From: Spirochaetales bacterium Spiro_10
GTDB taxonomy: Bacteria > Spirochaetota > Spirochaetia > Treponematales > Treponemataceae
NCBI GenBank assembly: GCA_001604405.1
Contig: LVBL01000050.1
Coordinates: forward strand, 1 to 55,869
Reading direction: 5' to 3'
DNA length: 55,869 nucleotides
The notes under the pieces were generated by a model. It had not been told where the DNA came from. It ran no database searches and saw only the letters and a list, made by a program, of their open reading frames with translations. The first letter of the stretch is position 1. The number at the start of each line of letters is the position of its first letter. Shown in pieces: positions 1-7,853 of the stretch. A program made the translations under genes and the position numbers.

Positions 1-125
1 ATCTCGGCGTCCTTGAGCATGTAGACCTCGTACTCCTGCGCCAGAAGCCTGCTGATGAGCTCGTCGCGCACCACGCTCGGGGGATACGCGAAAAAAACCT
101 TCTTGCCGAGTTCACCGTCGCCCAT
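1..125 (-). CDS. Partial hypothetical protein, N-terminus only
   Basis: Only the first 41 codons lie in the window; the gene runs off the left edge. It opens MGDGELGKKVFFAYPPSVVR and continues with a helix-like stretch and the strand EYEVYMLKDAE. A hydrophobic strand followed by a helix and then a second strand resembles the start of a receiver-like or PilZ-associated alpha/beta domain seen in spirochaete signalling proteins, but this is too short to prove. A purine-rich GAGAGGTGGGG lies just upstream of the ATG and supports the start. Codon use matches the neighbours. Confidence 0.7.
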   Translation of the reverse strand, partial: MGDGELGKKVFFAYPPSVVRDELISRLLAQEYEVYMLKDAE

Positions 126-167
126 CTGCGCCCCACCTCTCTTTCGTTATTTATTCCGTTCGTTCCG

Positions 168-1007
168 TCAATACAGCGTCAGGTATTGATCGGGCAATTC
201 CTGCCCGACGGCCATCCTGGCGACTACCGTGTCGCGTTCCGCGTCCGTTATCTCGGTGACGGTCCACAGGGCCCGCCGGGGCCGTCCGTCCAGGACGCGA
301 AGGGACGTTTCCATCCTGAAGGGATACCCGGTCGCGCCGCGTTCCGCGACGGGGAGAACCGTCTGTATCTTGCGCCCGATCAGTTCCGAGGACTCGATCC
401 CGAGGAGCTCGGAAAGCGCCGGGTTCACCTTCGTGACGTAATCCTCGGGGTTCCATATCATGATCGCGGCGCCGGTCTGGCCGAGAACCATTTCGTGGTA
501 CTTGGTCGCGTTGCGGTACGCCATCTCGAGCTGGTGGCTCTGCTCGAGTTCGCGGGAGATATACTCCGTCTGTTCGTGCACGATCTCGTTGAGGTTCGTC
601 AGTTGGGCCCGAAGGGCTACCTCCGCCTTTCCGCACCGCGTCGACATGTAGGAGACGACGTAGGAGATGAGTTCGAAGAAAGCGACCCGCACCATTACCG
701 CGGTGAGCTCTTCCCGGAAACCGAACGGGCCCAGGACGAGGGCAGCATACACCGCGCAGCATCCGGTCGTGAAGGCGAGCGCCTTTCCGGGGTATCTTCC
801 CGCGGTTATGAGAATCGGCAGATAGAAGAGGTTTTGGAAGACCCCGGTGAGCCCAATGGAAAGGCACACTATCTCGATCCCAATGGCCAATACGGTTGTT
901 ATGGTGATCGCCGGTATCGCGAAGCTCCTGACGAGAACTATCCTGTTTCCGTCAGGCGCTTCATCCGGCCGTCGGGTGTGGCCTTCCATACCGTGATTAT
1001 CGCCCAT
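168..1007 (-). CDS. Four-TM membrane protein with C-terminal PAS domain, no output domain
   Basis: About 279 residues from ATG 1007. The N-terminal third has about four hydrophobic segments, including VFQNLFYLPILITAGRYPGK, a pattern like the membrane sensor module of some PAS histidine kinases. A short coiled coil follows (about 115-150), then a PAS domain with the usual core (GAAIMIWNPEDYVTKVNPAL, then LLGIESSELIGRKI). It stops straight after the PAS, so no kinase, GGDEF or methyl-accepting output is present. The open frame extends upstream to 1274, but that part is the antisense of the DUF1015 gene. The start is uncertain: ATG 989 is an alternative and neither has a good Shine-Dalgarno. The role is probably sensory, partner unknown. 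Confidence 0.75.
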   Translation of the reverse strand: MGDNHGMEGHTRRPDEAPDGNRIVLVRSFAIPAITITTVLAIGIEIVCLSIGLTGVFQNLFYLPILITAGRYPGKALAFTTGCCAVYAALVLGPFGFREELTAVMVRVAFFELISYVVSYMSTRCGKAEVALRAQLTNLNEIVHEQTEYISRELEQSHQLEMAYRNATKYHEMVLGQTGAAIMIWNPEDYVTKVNPALSELLGIESSELIGRKIQTVLPVAERGATGYPFRMETSLRVLDGRPRRALWTVTEITDAERDTVVARMAVGQELPDQYLTLY

Positions 1008-1042
1008 CGGAAGGGCTTTTGCAAACCGTATCTCCCCCAAAA

Positions 1043-1058
1043 TGCGTGTATACACGCA
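1043..1058. promoter_or_regulatory. 16-bp perfect palindrome, possible operator
   Basis: TGCGTGTATACACGCA reads the same on both strands. It lies in the 55-bp gap between the DUF1015 stop codon and the start of the 4-TM PAS gene, 36-51 bases upstream of that start. Perfect symmetry and position suit a dimeric regulator site, but no second copy was seen in the window. Confidence 0.35.
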
Positions 1059-1062
1059 ATCC

Positions 1063-2415
1063 TCAGAAGAGGCGCCGACACTCCAGGTAGTACCGTTTTT
1101 CGCTCGCCTCCCCCATGGAGAAGCTTTTTCGCGGGAGGGGGCCCCCAGATCCGATCGTGGCGAAGAAACTGTCCTTTTCCACCGGGGGGAGGAGCAGGGC
1201 AACGGCGTCCGCGCGGGAGCCGAGGCGGAACACCTCCTCGGAGCCGTGGATGTAGTCGATGGACGTTCCCGCATGCTCGCCGAGGAAGTCGTCGAGTACG
1301 GGCTGGAGACGCGCGACGGCCAGCGCCGGGTCGGGCGAGTCGAGCAGGGAAAGGCCCGTGGCGGAAACGAAGCCGAACCGCGTGGTTCCCGGCTCCGAAA
1401 CGGCCGTCTCGATCGCGGCGGCGTCCGGTACCGTCCGGATCGTTCCGCCGAGGCGCCTCTGGAGGTAGGCGGACAGTTCCTCCGCGGTCGTGCCGAACAG
1501 CACGCGATGGATCGGCTCGAAGGTGAGTCCCTCGTCGTAGAGATTGACGATCTCGACGAGGGCGTAACGCGCCGGATGACGCGCGAGGGCCGCTTCCGCG
1601 CCTTCTGCTTTCGACGGGTCGCCCTTCGCGGCCGTCCGCACCGAGTCGCGGTATTCGTCCCACACGGCCTTGGCCGTCGCGAGGGAGTGGTTTCCGTCCC
1701 CGACCGCGAAGAGGAAGGGCTTCCCGTCGGGATCGGCGTTGTCGGAGGCGAGGCGGGAGAGGGCCTTCGCGACGAGTTCGAGGTCCTCGTCGGAGGAAAC
1801 CGCCCAGCCGGTAATCGAGCCCGAGTCGGGCTCGAGCGCGGTCGAGTAGAGGGCCTGCCGCGCCCGCGCCCGCTCGCCCGTCGCGCGAACGAGCAGGTGA
1901 TCCGGGTCGTTGACGAGGAGCATGATGTGGGGCGTCTCGAGCGGGGCCCCGCGCCTGATTTCCATGCGCGGGGGTATCCGGTCGACGATGGTCGCCTCGG
2001 TCGCCCTGACGGGCGCCGCCGAGCCGGGTTTCCAGTCGTAGGCGTCGAGATCGACCGCGGCGACGAGTCCCGCCCGCTTCCGGCCGTAGGCCGTCAGCCG
2101 CTCGATGTAGACGAGGCCCGTCACCGGCTCGGCGAAAACGCCCGAGTCCGCGTCGAGGTACCGCGTCATGGCCTCGCGGATGGCCGCGAGCCGCGCTTTC
2201 CTGTCGGCGTCCTCGAGATAGACCTCGGGAAGGACGAGGCGGAGCGTGGAGGGCGCGTCCGCGACGCGCGCGGAAACGCGTTCCCAGTAATCGCGGTCCT
2301 GGGTATACTGGTCGCAGGCGATTACCGCCCAGCGCGACAGGTCGTGGGCGGCCTCGGGAAGGAGTATCTCGGGTACGGCGAGCGCGTTGCGCGCCAGGGC
2401 GTCTTTCGGGTTCAT
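1063..2415 (-). CDS. DUF1015 family protein (SerK-related)
   Basis: About 450 residues from ATG 2415 (MNPKDALARNALAVPEILLP). Family hallmarks are AVIACDQYTQDRDYWERV near the N-terminus and FAVGDGNHSLATAKAVWDEY in the middle. The C-terminal tail (KSFSMGEASEKRYYLECRRLF) is close to a typical DUF1015 end. DUF1015 is related to archaeal ADP-dependent serine kinase SerK; the reaction in bacteria is not settled. The frame is open to 2511, but the predicted promoter -10 lies at 2422-2427, so the longer version is unlikely. The gene is divergent from rpoN. Confidence 0.85.
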   Translation of the reverse strand: MNPKDALARNALAVPEILLPEAAHDLSRWAVIACDQYTQDRDYWERVSARVADAPSTLRLVLPEVYLEDADRKARLAAIREAMTRYLDADSGVFAEPVTGLVYIERLTAYGRKRAGLVAAVDLDAYDWKPGSAAPVRATEATIVDRIPPRMEIRRGAPLETPHIMLLVNDPDHLLVRATGERARARQALYSTALEPDSGSITGWAVSSDEDLELVAKALSRLASDNADPDGKPFLFAVGDGNHSLATAKAVWDEYRDSVRTAAKGDPSKAEGAEAALARHPARYALVEIVNLYDEGLTFEPIHRVLFGTTAEELSAYLQRRLGGTIRTVPDAAAIETAVSEPGTTRFGFVSATGLSLLDSPDPALAVARLQPVLDDFLGEHAGTSIDYIHGSEEVFRLGSRADAVALLLPPVEKDSFFATIGSGGPLPRKSFSMGEASEKRYYLECRRLF

Positions 2416-2421
2416 GGCGAC

Positions 2422-2450
2422 ATGATACGAAAAACGGGGCGGTCCCGCAA
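2422..2450 (-). promoter_or_regulatory. Predicted sigma70 promoter of the DUF1015 gene
   Basis: On the minus strand the -35 is TTGCGG (2445-2450), the spacer 17 bp and the -10 TATCAT (2422-2427). Only six bases separate the -10 from ATG 2415, so the predicted transcript would start at or near the start codon. Confidence 0.5.
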
Positions 2451-2463
2451 GCGGCGGGTATCC

Positions 2464-2493
2464 TTGACCGGGCCTCCCGATCGAACGTATTCT
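2464..2493 (+). promoter_or_regulatory. Predicted sigma70 promoter of rpoN
   Basis: The -35 is TTGACC (2464-2469), the spacer 18 bp and the -10 TATTCT (2488-2493). Transcription would start near 2500, giving a leader of about 10 nt before ATG 2510. Confidence 0.5.
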
Positions 2494-2509
2494 TAGGGCG
2501 GCAGGTAAC

Positions 2510-3934
2510 ATGCAGGGGCAACGTCAGGTTCTCGTACAGCAACAGCGACTCGCCTTGAGCCCTCAGCTCGTCCAATCGATCAAGCTGATGGGGATGTCGT
2601 TCGCCGACTTGCGCGAGCGCATCCTGGAGGAGGCCGAGAAGAACCCCGCCCTCGAGATCGTCCGGGATTCCTTCGAGACCCCGCAGTGGCGCGAGCGCCT
2701 TCCGTCGGGGCCCGCGCGCCTGACCGCCTCCTCGGGGGGCGGCGACGAGGAGAGCGACGTGCACCGCGACTTCATCGAGGGGGTGCTCCAGCGCGAGGGC
2801 ACGCTCCAGGACCGCCTTCTCGGGCAACTCGGGGAGATCAGGCTGCCGGACGAGGTCCGGACCCTCGCCGAGTACCTCGTGCAAAACCTGGACCGCGACG
2901 GCTTTCACGTCGTGCCGCCCAGGGAACTCCCCGGAGCCGGGAACGCGGCCGTCCTCGAGGAGGCCCTGCGCGTCGTTCGCGGACTCGATCCCGTCGGCTG
3001 CGCCACGAACGATTTCCGCGAGACCCTCGCCGTCCAGGCCCGCCTTCTCAGGACCGGCCGCGAGGACCCCGCGCTCGAGGCGGCCATCGCGATACTCGAG
3101 GGCCACGTCCACCTTCTCGAGAAGGGACGTCCGGACGCCCTCGTCAAAGCGCTGTCCCGCGAGCCGGTCGAGGGCCTCTCCGTCGACCTGGAGACGGCGG
3201 AGGACATCTTCGAGATCGTCCGCAGCCTCGACCCCTTTCCCGGCAGGGCCTACGACACGAGCCCGGAGACCTTCGTCGTGCCGGACGTCATCGTGCACAA
3301 GACCGAGGACGGCTATTCCGTCGTCATCAATGACGAGGAGATCCCCGTCCTCGGCGTCAACCCGTTCTTCATGGAACTCGAAGGGGAGTCGGGCGGCGAC
3401 GCCGAGTCGAAAACGGCGCGGGACTTCGCCCGCGAGCAGCTGAAGGAGGCCCGCTGGTTCATGGGTTCCATCGAACGGCGCAACCTCACGATCCTCAAGC
3501 TGACCCGCGCCCTCGTCGTCTACCAGCGGGATTTTTTCACCCACGGGCCGTCGCGGCTCGCCCCCCTGCGCATGAAGGACGTCGCCGAGGAGATCGGCAT
3601 GCACGAGGCGACCGTATCCCGCGCCGCGAACGGGAAATACCTGCAGTGCGAGTGGGGCATCTTCGAGCTCCGCCATTTCTTCAGCAACCAGGTCGGTTCC
3701 GCCCGGCGGACTGACGCCCCGTCTTCGCCCGCGGCCGGGGCCGCCTACACGGCCGGCCGTTTCTCCAAGGAGGGGGTCAAGGAGATCATCCGGGAGATCA
3801 TCGCGGAATCGCCCGAGGCCCTGTCCGACCAGAAAATCGCCGACCTGCTCGCCACACGGGGTATACGCCTCGCCCGGCGGACGGTAGCCAAGTACCGAAC
3901 CGAGCTTCACGTCAAATCTTCGTTTGAAAGATAG
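2510..3934 (+). CDS. rpoN: RNA polymerase sigma-54 factor RpoN
   Basis: The 474-residue product has the full sigma-54 layout. Region I is glutamine-rich (LVQQQRLALSPQLVQSIKLM) and contacts activators and the -12 element. An acidic linker and core-binding domain follow. The helix-turn-helix includes MHEATVSRAANGKYLQC near residues 362-380. The diagnostic RpoN box ARRTVAKYR is at about 455-463, almost at the C-terminus. Sigma-54 directs transcription from -24/-12 promoters and needs an AAA+ activator. It is followed by hpf, hprK and ptsH, an order recalling proteobacterial rpoN clusters. No -24/-12 promoter was found by eye in the window. Confidence 0.97.
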   Translation: MQGQRQVLVQQQRLALSPQLVQSIKLMGMSFADLRERILEEAEKNPALEIVRDSFETPQWRERLPSGPARLTASSGGGDEESDVHRDFIEGVLQREGTLQDRLLGQLGEIRLPDEVRTLAEYLVQNLDRDGFHVVPPRELPGAGNAAVLEEALRVVRGLDPVGCATNDFRETLAVQARLLRTGREDPALEAAIAILEGHVHLLEKGRPDALVKALSREPVEGLSVDLETAEDIFEIVRSLDPFPGRAYDTSPETFVVPDVIVHKTEDGYSVVINDEEIPVLGVNPFFMELEGESGGDAESKTARDFAREQLKEARWFMGSIERRNLTILKLTRALVVYQRDFFTHGPSRLAPLRMKDVAEEIGMHEATVSRAANGKYLQCEWGIFELRHFFSNQVGSARRTDAPSSPAAGAAYTAGRFSKEGVKEIIREIIAESPEALSDQKIADLLATRGIRLARRTVAKYRTELHVKSSFER

Positions 3935-4005
3935 GGGAATCGGTAGTATCATTGAGACGGGAGCGCTTCGCCGTTCCCGAGTACTGGGACATCCGGGAGG
4001 TCAAC

Positions 4006-4296
4006 ATGAACGTGAACGTACAATCGGTCAAATTTACCATGGATGAGGATCAGAGGGCCTTTGTCGACAAGAAGCTGGAACGAATCAAGTACGCGGAGGA
4101 CCTGATTACCGACGCGTTGCTGAATATAAAATTCGACAAGAAATTCGCCTACGAATGCACGGTGAACTTCCGGTGGGGCGGCAGCGCCCACGTGTCCGCC
4201 GAGGATTTCGACTTCGGCGCCGGCATGAACCATCTCATGGACGTCCTGGACCAGAAAGTCAGGAAAGAAAAGGACAAGATACAGGAAAAGAAATAG
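4006..4296 (+). CDS. hpf: Short ribosome hibernation promoting factor (HPF/RaiA family)
   Basis: A 96-residue protein starting MNVNVQSVKFTMDEDQRAFV. A basic helix (KKLERIKYAED) and an amphipathic beta sheet are followed by the basic tail RKEKDKIQEKK. The length fits the short HPF/YfiA class, which binds the 30S decoding region and stabilises idle ribosomes; no long-HPF dimerisation domain is present. ATG 4006 is chosen over an in-frame TTG at 3952 because CGGGAGG sits at ideal spacing. It lies 71 bp downstream of rpoN, the same neighbour as in many proteobacteria. Confidence 0.9.
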   Translation: MNVNVQSVKFTMDEDQRAFVDKKLERIKYAEDLITDALLNIKFDKKFAYECTVNFRWGGSAHVSAEDFDFGAGMNHLMDVLDQKVRKEKDKIQEKK

Positions 4297-4323
4297 ACCC
4301 GGCTGAACGGCGCTGTCGTCGGG

Positions 4324-4373
4324 ACGGCGCGCGCGGACCGGACGGGGAACCGTACGGTTTTCGCGCGCGCCGT
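4324..4373 (+). terminator. Strong GC hairpin between hpf and hprK
   Basis: A perfect 12-bp inverted repeat has arms ACGGCGCGCGCG (4324-4335) and CGCGCGCGCCGT (4362-4373). The 26-nt loop holds a second small palindrome, AACCGTACGGTT. Only a weak T-rich tail (TTTCGCTTT) follows, so it may be a leaky terminator or a 3' stabilising hairpin after hpf. Confidence 0.4.
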
Positions 4374-4378
4374 TTCGC

Positions 4379-4408
4379 TTTACACGAGGTGCCCCGCGGG
4401 GGTATAGT
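4379..4408 (+). promoter_or_regulatory. Predicted sigma70 promoter of hprK
   Basis: The -35 is TTTACA (4379-4384), the spacer 18 bp and the -10 TATAGT (4403-4408). The -10 ends five bases before ATG 4414, so the mRNA would be leaderless or nearly so. Confidence 0.5.
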
Positions 4409-4413
4409 CAAGC

Positions 4414-5403
4414 ATGGCGCTGAAACGGTTTTCCGTGCTCGATCTGCTTGGCCTCAACCTGAAGGAGCACGACTCCCTCGACCTGCGGTGCATCTGCGGC
4501 AGGCGCGGGCTCATCAGGGACATAACGATACCGGATCTCAACCGCCCGGGGCTCGCCCTTTCGGGCTTTTTCGATTCCTTCGCCTACCAGCGCGTGCAGC
4601 TTTTCGGCCGCGGAGAGGTGGCGTATCTCGCCAAGATAGCCTCCGAGGGACGCATCGAGACGATCCAGCAGATGTTCGGCTATCCGCTGCCCTGCTGCAT
4701 CTTCACGCACAACCTCGAGCCCGCGAAGGCCTTTCTCGAGATCGCGGAGGAAACCGGCTGTCCCGTGCTCCAGACCGGACTTGACTCGAGCGAGTTCTCC
4801 TCTCGGCTCCTGCGCATCCTGTCGAACATATTCGCCCCGAAGGTTTCGATACACGGGGTGCTCGTCGAGGTATACGGCCTCGGCATCCTGATCCTGGGCG
4901 ACTCCGGGGTCGGCAAGAGCGAGACGGCGCTCGAGCTCATCGAACGCGGTCACCGGCTCGTCGCGGACGACGTCGTCGAGATATCCTGCGTGAACGGAAA
5001 CATCCTCATCGGGCAGGGCGCGAACAAGATCATCGGCCACCACATGGAGATCCGGGGCCTGGGCATCATCAACATCACCCAGCTCTACGGGGTGGGCTCG
5101 ATCCGCGAACGGAAGGAAGTGCAGCTCGTGGCGAAACTCGAGGAATGGGACGCCAACAAGGTATACGACCGCCTCGGCACGGAGACGCTCACCATGGACA
5201 TCCTCGGCGTGCAGGTGCCGAAGCTCGAAATCCCCGTCAAGCCCGGCCGGAACGTGCCCATAATCCTCGAGACCGCCGCGATGAACGAGCGGCTCAAGAG
5301 CATGGGCTATTTCTCCGCGAAGGAATTCAACCAGAACGTGCTCAAGTGGATAGAGAGCGACGCCGCGCGCGCGCCGTATTACGGCGTGGACGACTCATAT
5401 TAA
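4414..5403 (+). CDS. hprK: HPr kinase/phosphorylase HprK
   Basis: A 329-residue product of normal family length. It phosphorylates and dephosphorylates HPr on the regulatory serine. The C-terminal kinase domain carries the P-loop GDSGVGKS at 162-169 and the conserved HG motif at H147. The K-loop/signature region is EIRGLGIINI and the tail is NERLKSMGYFSAKEFNQNVL. The N-terminal half is the usual substrate-related domain. Target HPr is encoded 21 bp downstream. A hairpin and a predicted promoter before the gene suggest it can be transcribed apart from rpoN-hpf. Only a weak GGGGG lies upstream of the start. Confidence 0.96.
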   Translation: MALKRFSVLDLLGLNLKEHDSLDLRCICGRRGLIRDITIPDLNRPGLALSGFFDSFAYQRVQLFGRGEVAYLAKIASEGRIETIQQMFGYPLPCCIFTHNLEPAKAFLEIAEETGCPVLQTGLDSSEFSSRLLRILSNIFAPKVSIHGVLVEVYGLGILILGDSGVGKSETALELIERGHRLVADDVVEISCVNGNILIGQGANKIIGHHMEIRGLGIINITQLYGVGSIRERKEVQLVAKLEEWDANKVYDRLGTETLTMDILGVQVPKLEIPVKPGRNVPIILETAAMNERLKSMGYFSAKEFNQNVLKWIESDAARAPYYGVDDSY

Positions 5404-5424
5404 CGCAACCGAAGGAAGAGACAG

Positions 5425-5691
5425 ATGACGACGAAGACAGTCACCATACGGAACAGGGCGGGCATTCACGCGCGACCGGCGGCCCTCATAGCGCAGACGG
5501 CGAACCGGTTCGCGTCGGAGATACTGATCGAGCGCGAGGATACCCGTATCAACGCCAAGTCGATAATGGGGATCATCACCATGGCGGCCAGTTACAACAG
5601 CGTGCTTACCCTCTGCGCCGACGGGACGGACGAGAAGGAGGCCATCGCGGCCCTCGACGCCCTGTTCGAGAACAAATTCGAGGAAGATTGA
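5425..5691 (+). CDS. ptsH: HPr phosphocarrier protein
   Basis: An 88-residue HPr. The EI-dependent phosphorylation site is H15 in RAGIHARPA. The regulatory serine falls at exactly S46 in INAKSIMGIITMAASYNS, so it should be a target of the upstream HprK. A GGAAGAGA ribosome site precedes the ATG. No Enzyme I or EII gene lies in the window, so a regulatory role is as likely as sugar uptake. Its stop codon overlaps the TTG start of the next gene. Confidence 0.96.
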   Translation: MTTKTVTIRNRAGIHARPAALIAQTANRFASEILIEREDTRINAKSIMGIITMAASYNSVLTLCADGTDEKEAIAALDALFENKFEED

Positions 5692-6815
5692 CCCGGATAC
5701 GGCTCAGAACACCGTCGCCCCTCGTGGGGTTTCCCTTCCTGTCGGTCGCGTTCGTATTGGTCGCGGCCGCCTCGTTCCTGCTCGCCGACGGCGGACTCGC
5801 CGGGCTTTTTTCGGCGACGATATTCGACACGCCGCGCGGTTTTCTCGTCCTGGCCGTCGGCCCGTTCGCCCTCGTCGCCCTCTCGGCGATCCTTTTCCAT
5901 TCAGTGGTCTCCCACATCCTTCACGAGGGATACTCGAGCCGCTTCGGACGGGCCCTGTTCGCGGGCTTCGCCCTCCTGTCCGTCCTGGCGACCGCGCCGG
6001 TCGCGGTTACCGTGACGCGTTTCGTGGACACCGCCCTGTCGTCCTGGTTCGATTCGGACGTCGGCGAGTCCCTCGAGTCGGGCGCGGTCATGGCCGAGCT
6101 CTATCGCGCCGAGCGGTTGCGCGACATCGAGCGGGTCGCTGCCCGGTACCTGAACGCCCTCGCGGTTTCCAACTACCGCGTCCGTCCCGCCGACGCCATG
6201 AACGACATCCGCCTCGTCGACGCCTACGCCGTCGCCTACCAGGTCTATCTCGTCGAGCGCGACGACGCGGGCGCCGTGACGGCGCGACCCGTCGTGGAGA
6301 CGGGGGACTCGAGCCTGTTCTTCCCGCGCTCGGGGATAATCTCCGTGCGCGACGGCTTCCTCGACGACGGCGAGGAGAAGGGCGTGTACCGCTACGGAAA
6401 GATAGTCCGCTACGGCGGCAACGAGTACGCCTGCGTGTATTCGTCACTCGTCGCCGAGGGCTTTCATGCCCGCCTCGGGGCGATTCGCGCGGCCTCCGCG
6501 CGCGCGCGCACCATCGAGACGCTCAAGCCCTACCTGCCCCTCATGGGCGTGTGGCTGTTCCTCCTCTTCTGCCTGCCGACGACCCTGATCGCCCTCGCCG
6601 CGGCGTGGTACGCAAGTTACCGCCTGTCCTTCGGCGTTTCCGCCGCGGGCGACGCGGCCTCCCGTCTCGCGCGGGGCGACCGTTCGCTCAGGATCGTCGC
6701 GCACGGCACCGACGACGTCGCCTCCCTTTCGCGCTCGCTCAACGAGGCGGCGCGTTCCGCGGCCCCTCCCGAGGGCGGGAAAAAAGGGGACAAGCGGGCC
6801 GTTTTCAGGCTATAA
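5688..6815 (+). CDS. NtrY-like membrane sensor fragment ending after HAMP, no kinase
   Basis: About 375 residues from TTG 5688, which overlaps the ptsH stop as TTGA and has GAGGAA just upstream. Two or three N-terminal transmembrane helices lead into a segment (RFVDTALSSWFDSDVGESLESG) resembling the NtrY-family periplasmic helix. A periplasmic domain of about 170 residues follows, then a further TM near 285-310. The HAMP-like stretch is SYRLSFGVSAAGDAASRLARGDRSLRI. The protein ends there (GGKKGDKRAVFRL) with no PAS or kinase domain. The longer open frame from 5145 is antisense-free but overlaps hprK and ptsH and is rejected. Coupling to HPr suggests a shared signalling role; the output partner is unknown. 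Confidence 0.8.
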   Translation: MTRIRLRTPSPLVGFPFLSVAFVLVAAASFLLADGGLAGLFSATIFDTPRGFLVLAVGPFALVALSAILFHSVVSHILHEGYSSRFGRALFAGFALLSVLATAPVAVTVTRFVDTALSSWFDSDVGESLESGAVMAELYRAERLRDIERVAARYLNALAVSNYRVRPADAMNDIRLVDAYAVAYQVYLVERDDAGAVTARPVVETGDSSLFFPRSGIISVRDGFLDDGEEKGVYRYGKIVRYGGNEYACVYSSLVAEGFHARLGAIRAASARARTIETLKPYLPLMGVWLFLLFCLPTTLIALAAAWYASYRLSFGVSAAGDAASRLARGDRSLRIVAHGTDDVASLSRSLNEAARSAAPPEGGKKGDKRAVFRL

Positions 6816-6816
6816 T
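6787..6816 (+). promoter_or_regulatory. Possible promoter of holA
   Basis: A perfect -10, TATAAT (6811-6816), overlaps the stop codon of the sensor gene, with GGGACA (6787-6792) 18 bp upstream as a weak -35. Transcription would start near 6823, leaving a short leader with GAGAGGAAA before ATG 6840. Confidence 0.4.
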
Positions 6817-6839
6817 CCCCGGCGAAAGAGAGGAAACGA

Positions 6840-7853
6840 ATGGCAACCGTCGCCCCCGTCTGGCTTCTGACCGGACCGGAGATAGGCGAGCGCAACGCGG
6901 CGCTCGCGGAAATAAGGAAAACCGCCGCCCGCTCGGGCGAGCTTGACGCGCATCTTCTGTACGCGGGCGACGTCCGCATGGGCGAGGTCGTATCGCTCCT
7001 GCAGAACGGCTCGCTCTTCGCCGCGGCCCGCTTCGTCGTCCTGAAGGGCGCCGAGGCCATCAAGAAAAAAGAGGACGTCGAGATGCTGACGCAGTGGATC
7101 TCGGCGTCGGCCGGCGCCGAGGACGCGACCCTCGTGCTCGTCTCCGACGAGATCGGCGTGGACCGCAAGCTGGAGGCGGCCGTCCCCAAGGAGCACAAGC
7201 GCGTGTTCTGGGAGCTCTTCGAGAGCCGCAAGGAGCAGTGGATATCGGCCTTCTTCCGCAAGGAGGGCTTCGGGATCGACGACGAAGCCGTCGCCTCGAT
7301 ACTCGATCTCGTCGAGAACAACACCGACGCGCTGAAGACCGCCTGCTCGCGCCTGACGCTCTTCTTCCCGAAGGGACACCGCGTCACGGAGGACGATACC
7401 CTCTCCTTCCTTTCGCATGACCGCGAGGAGAGCCCCTTCACCCTGTTCGACTCGATGACGGAGGGAGACCTCGCGGGGGCCCTCGAGATCGTCTCGAAGC
7501 TCTCGCTTTCGCGCGAGTCCTCCCCCGTCCAGACTGTCGCGGGACTGTCGTTCTGTTTCAGGAGGCTCGCGGACTGGCACCGCCTCGAGGACTCGGGCAT
7601 GACCGACGAGTTCTCCCTCAAGAAGGCGGGGTTTTCCAGCAAGAAGGCCGTCACGCAGTACCGCGCCGCCGCGAGAAGATGGGACGTCGCCGCGGTGTCG
7701 CGAGTCCTGTCCCTGCTCGCCAACGCCGACGCGGAGCTCCGGTCGTCGTCCCAGGCCCTGCACGGCATCGTCATGGATCTCGCCGTCCGCGCGATCCTGT
7801 CGCCGGCCGCGGGGAACCCCTTCCGGGTTCCCGACGAAGCGCGCCTTTCCTAG
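6840..7853 (+). CDS. holA: DNA polymerase III delta subunit
   Basis: 337 residues. Delta opens the sliding clamp as part of the clamp-loader complex. The N-terminal domain begins VWLLTGPEIGERNAALAEIRK and continues with VVSLLQNGSLFAAARFVVLKGAE, the expected delta pattern with a degenerate nucleotide fold. The helical C-terminal domain includes LFDSMTEGDLAGALEIVSKL and FCFRRLADWHRLEDSG. Length matches HolA. GAGAGGAAA at good spacing supports ATG 6840. The 3' end overlaps the convergent outer-membrane gene by four bases. Confidence 0.9.
   Translation: MATVAPVWLLTGPEIGERNAALAEIRKTAARSGELDAHLLYAGDVRMGEVVSLLQNGSLFAAARFVVLKGAEAIKKKEDVEMLTQWISASAGAEDATLVLVSDEIGVDRKLEAAVPKEHKRVFWELFESRKEQWISAFFRKEGFGIDDEAVASILDLVENNTDALKTACSRLTLFFPKGHRVTEDDTLSFLSHDREESPFTLFDSMTEGDLAGALEIVSKLSLSRESSPVQTVAGLSFCFRRLADWHRLEDSGMTDEFSLKKAGFSSKKAVTQYRAAARRWDVAAVSRVLSLLANADAELRSSSQALHGIVMDLAVRAILSPAAGNPFRVPDEARLS

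Noticed and set aside
938-3952. Minus-strand open frame of 1004 codons opposite rpoN and other genes
   Set aside because: Arg/Gly/Pro-rich translation without domains, fully explained by high GC opposite rpoN and its neighbours.
5145-5687. N-terminal extension of the HAMP sensor frame through hprK and ptsH
   Set aside because: It overlaps two certain genes; the TTG at 5688 has a ribosome site and couples to ptsH.
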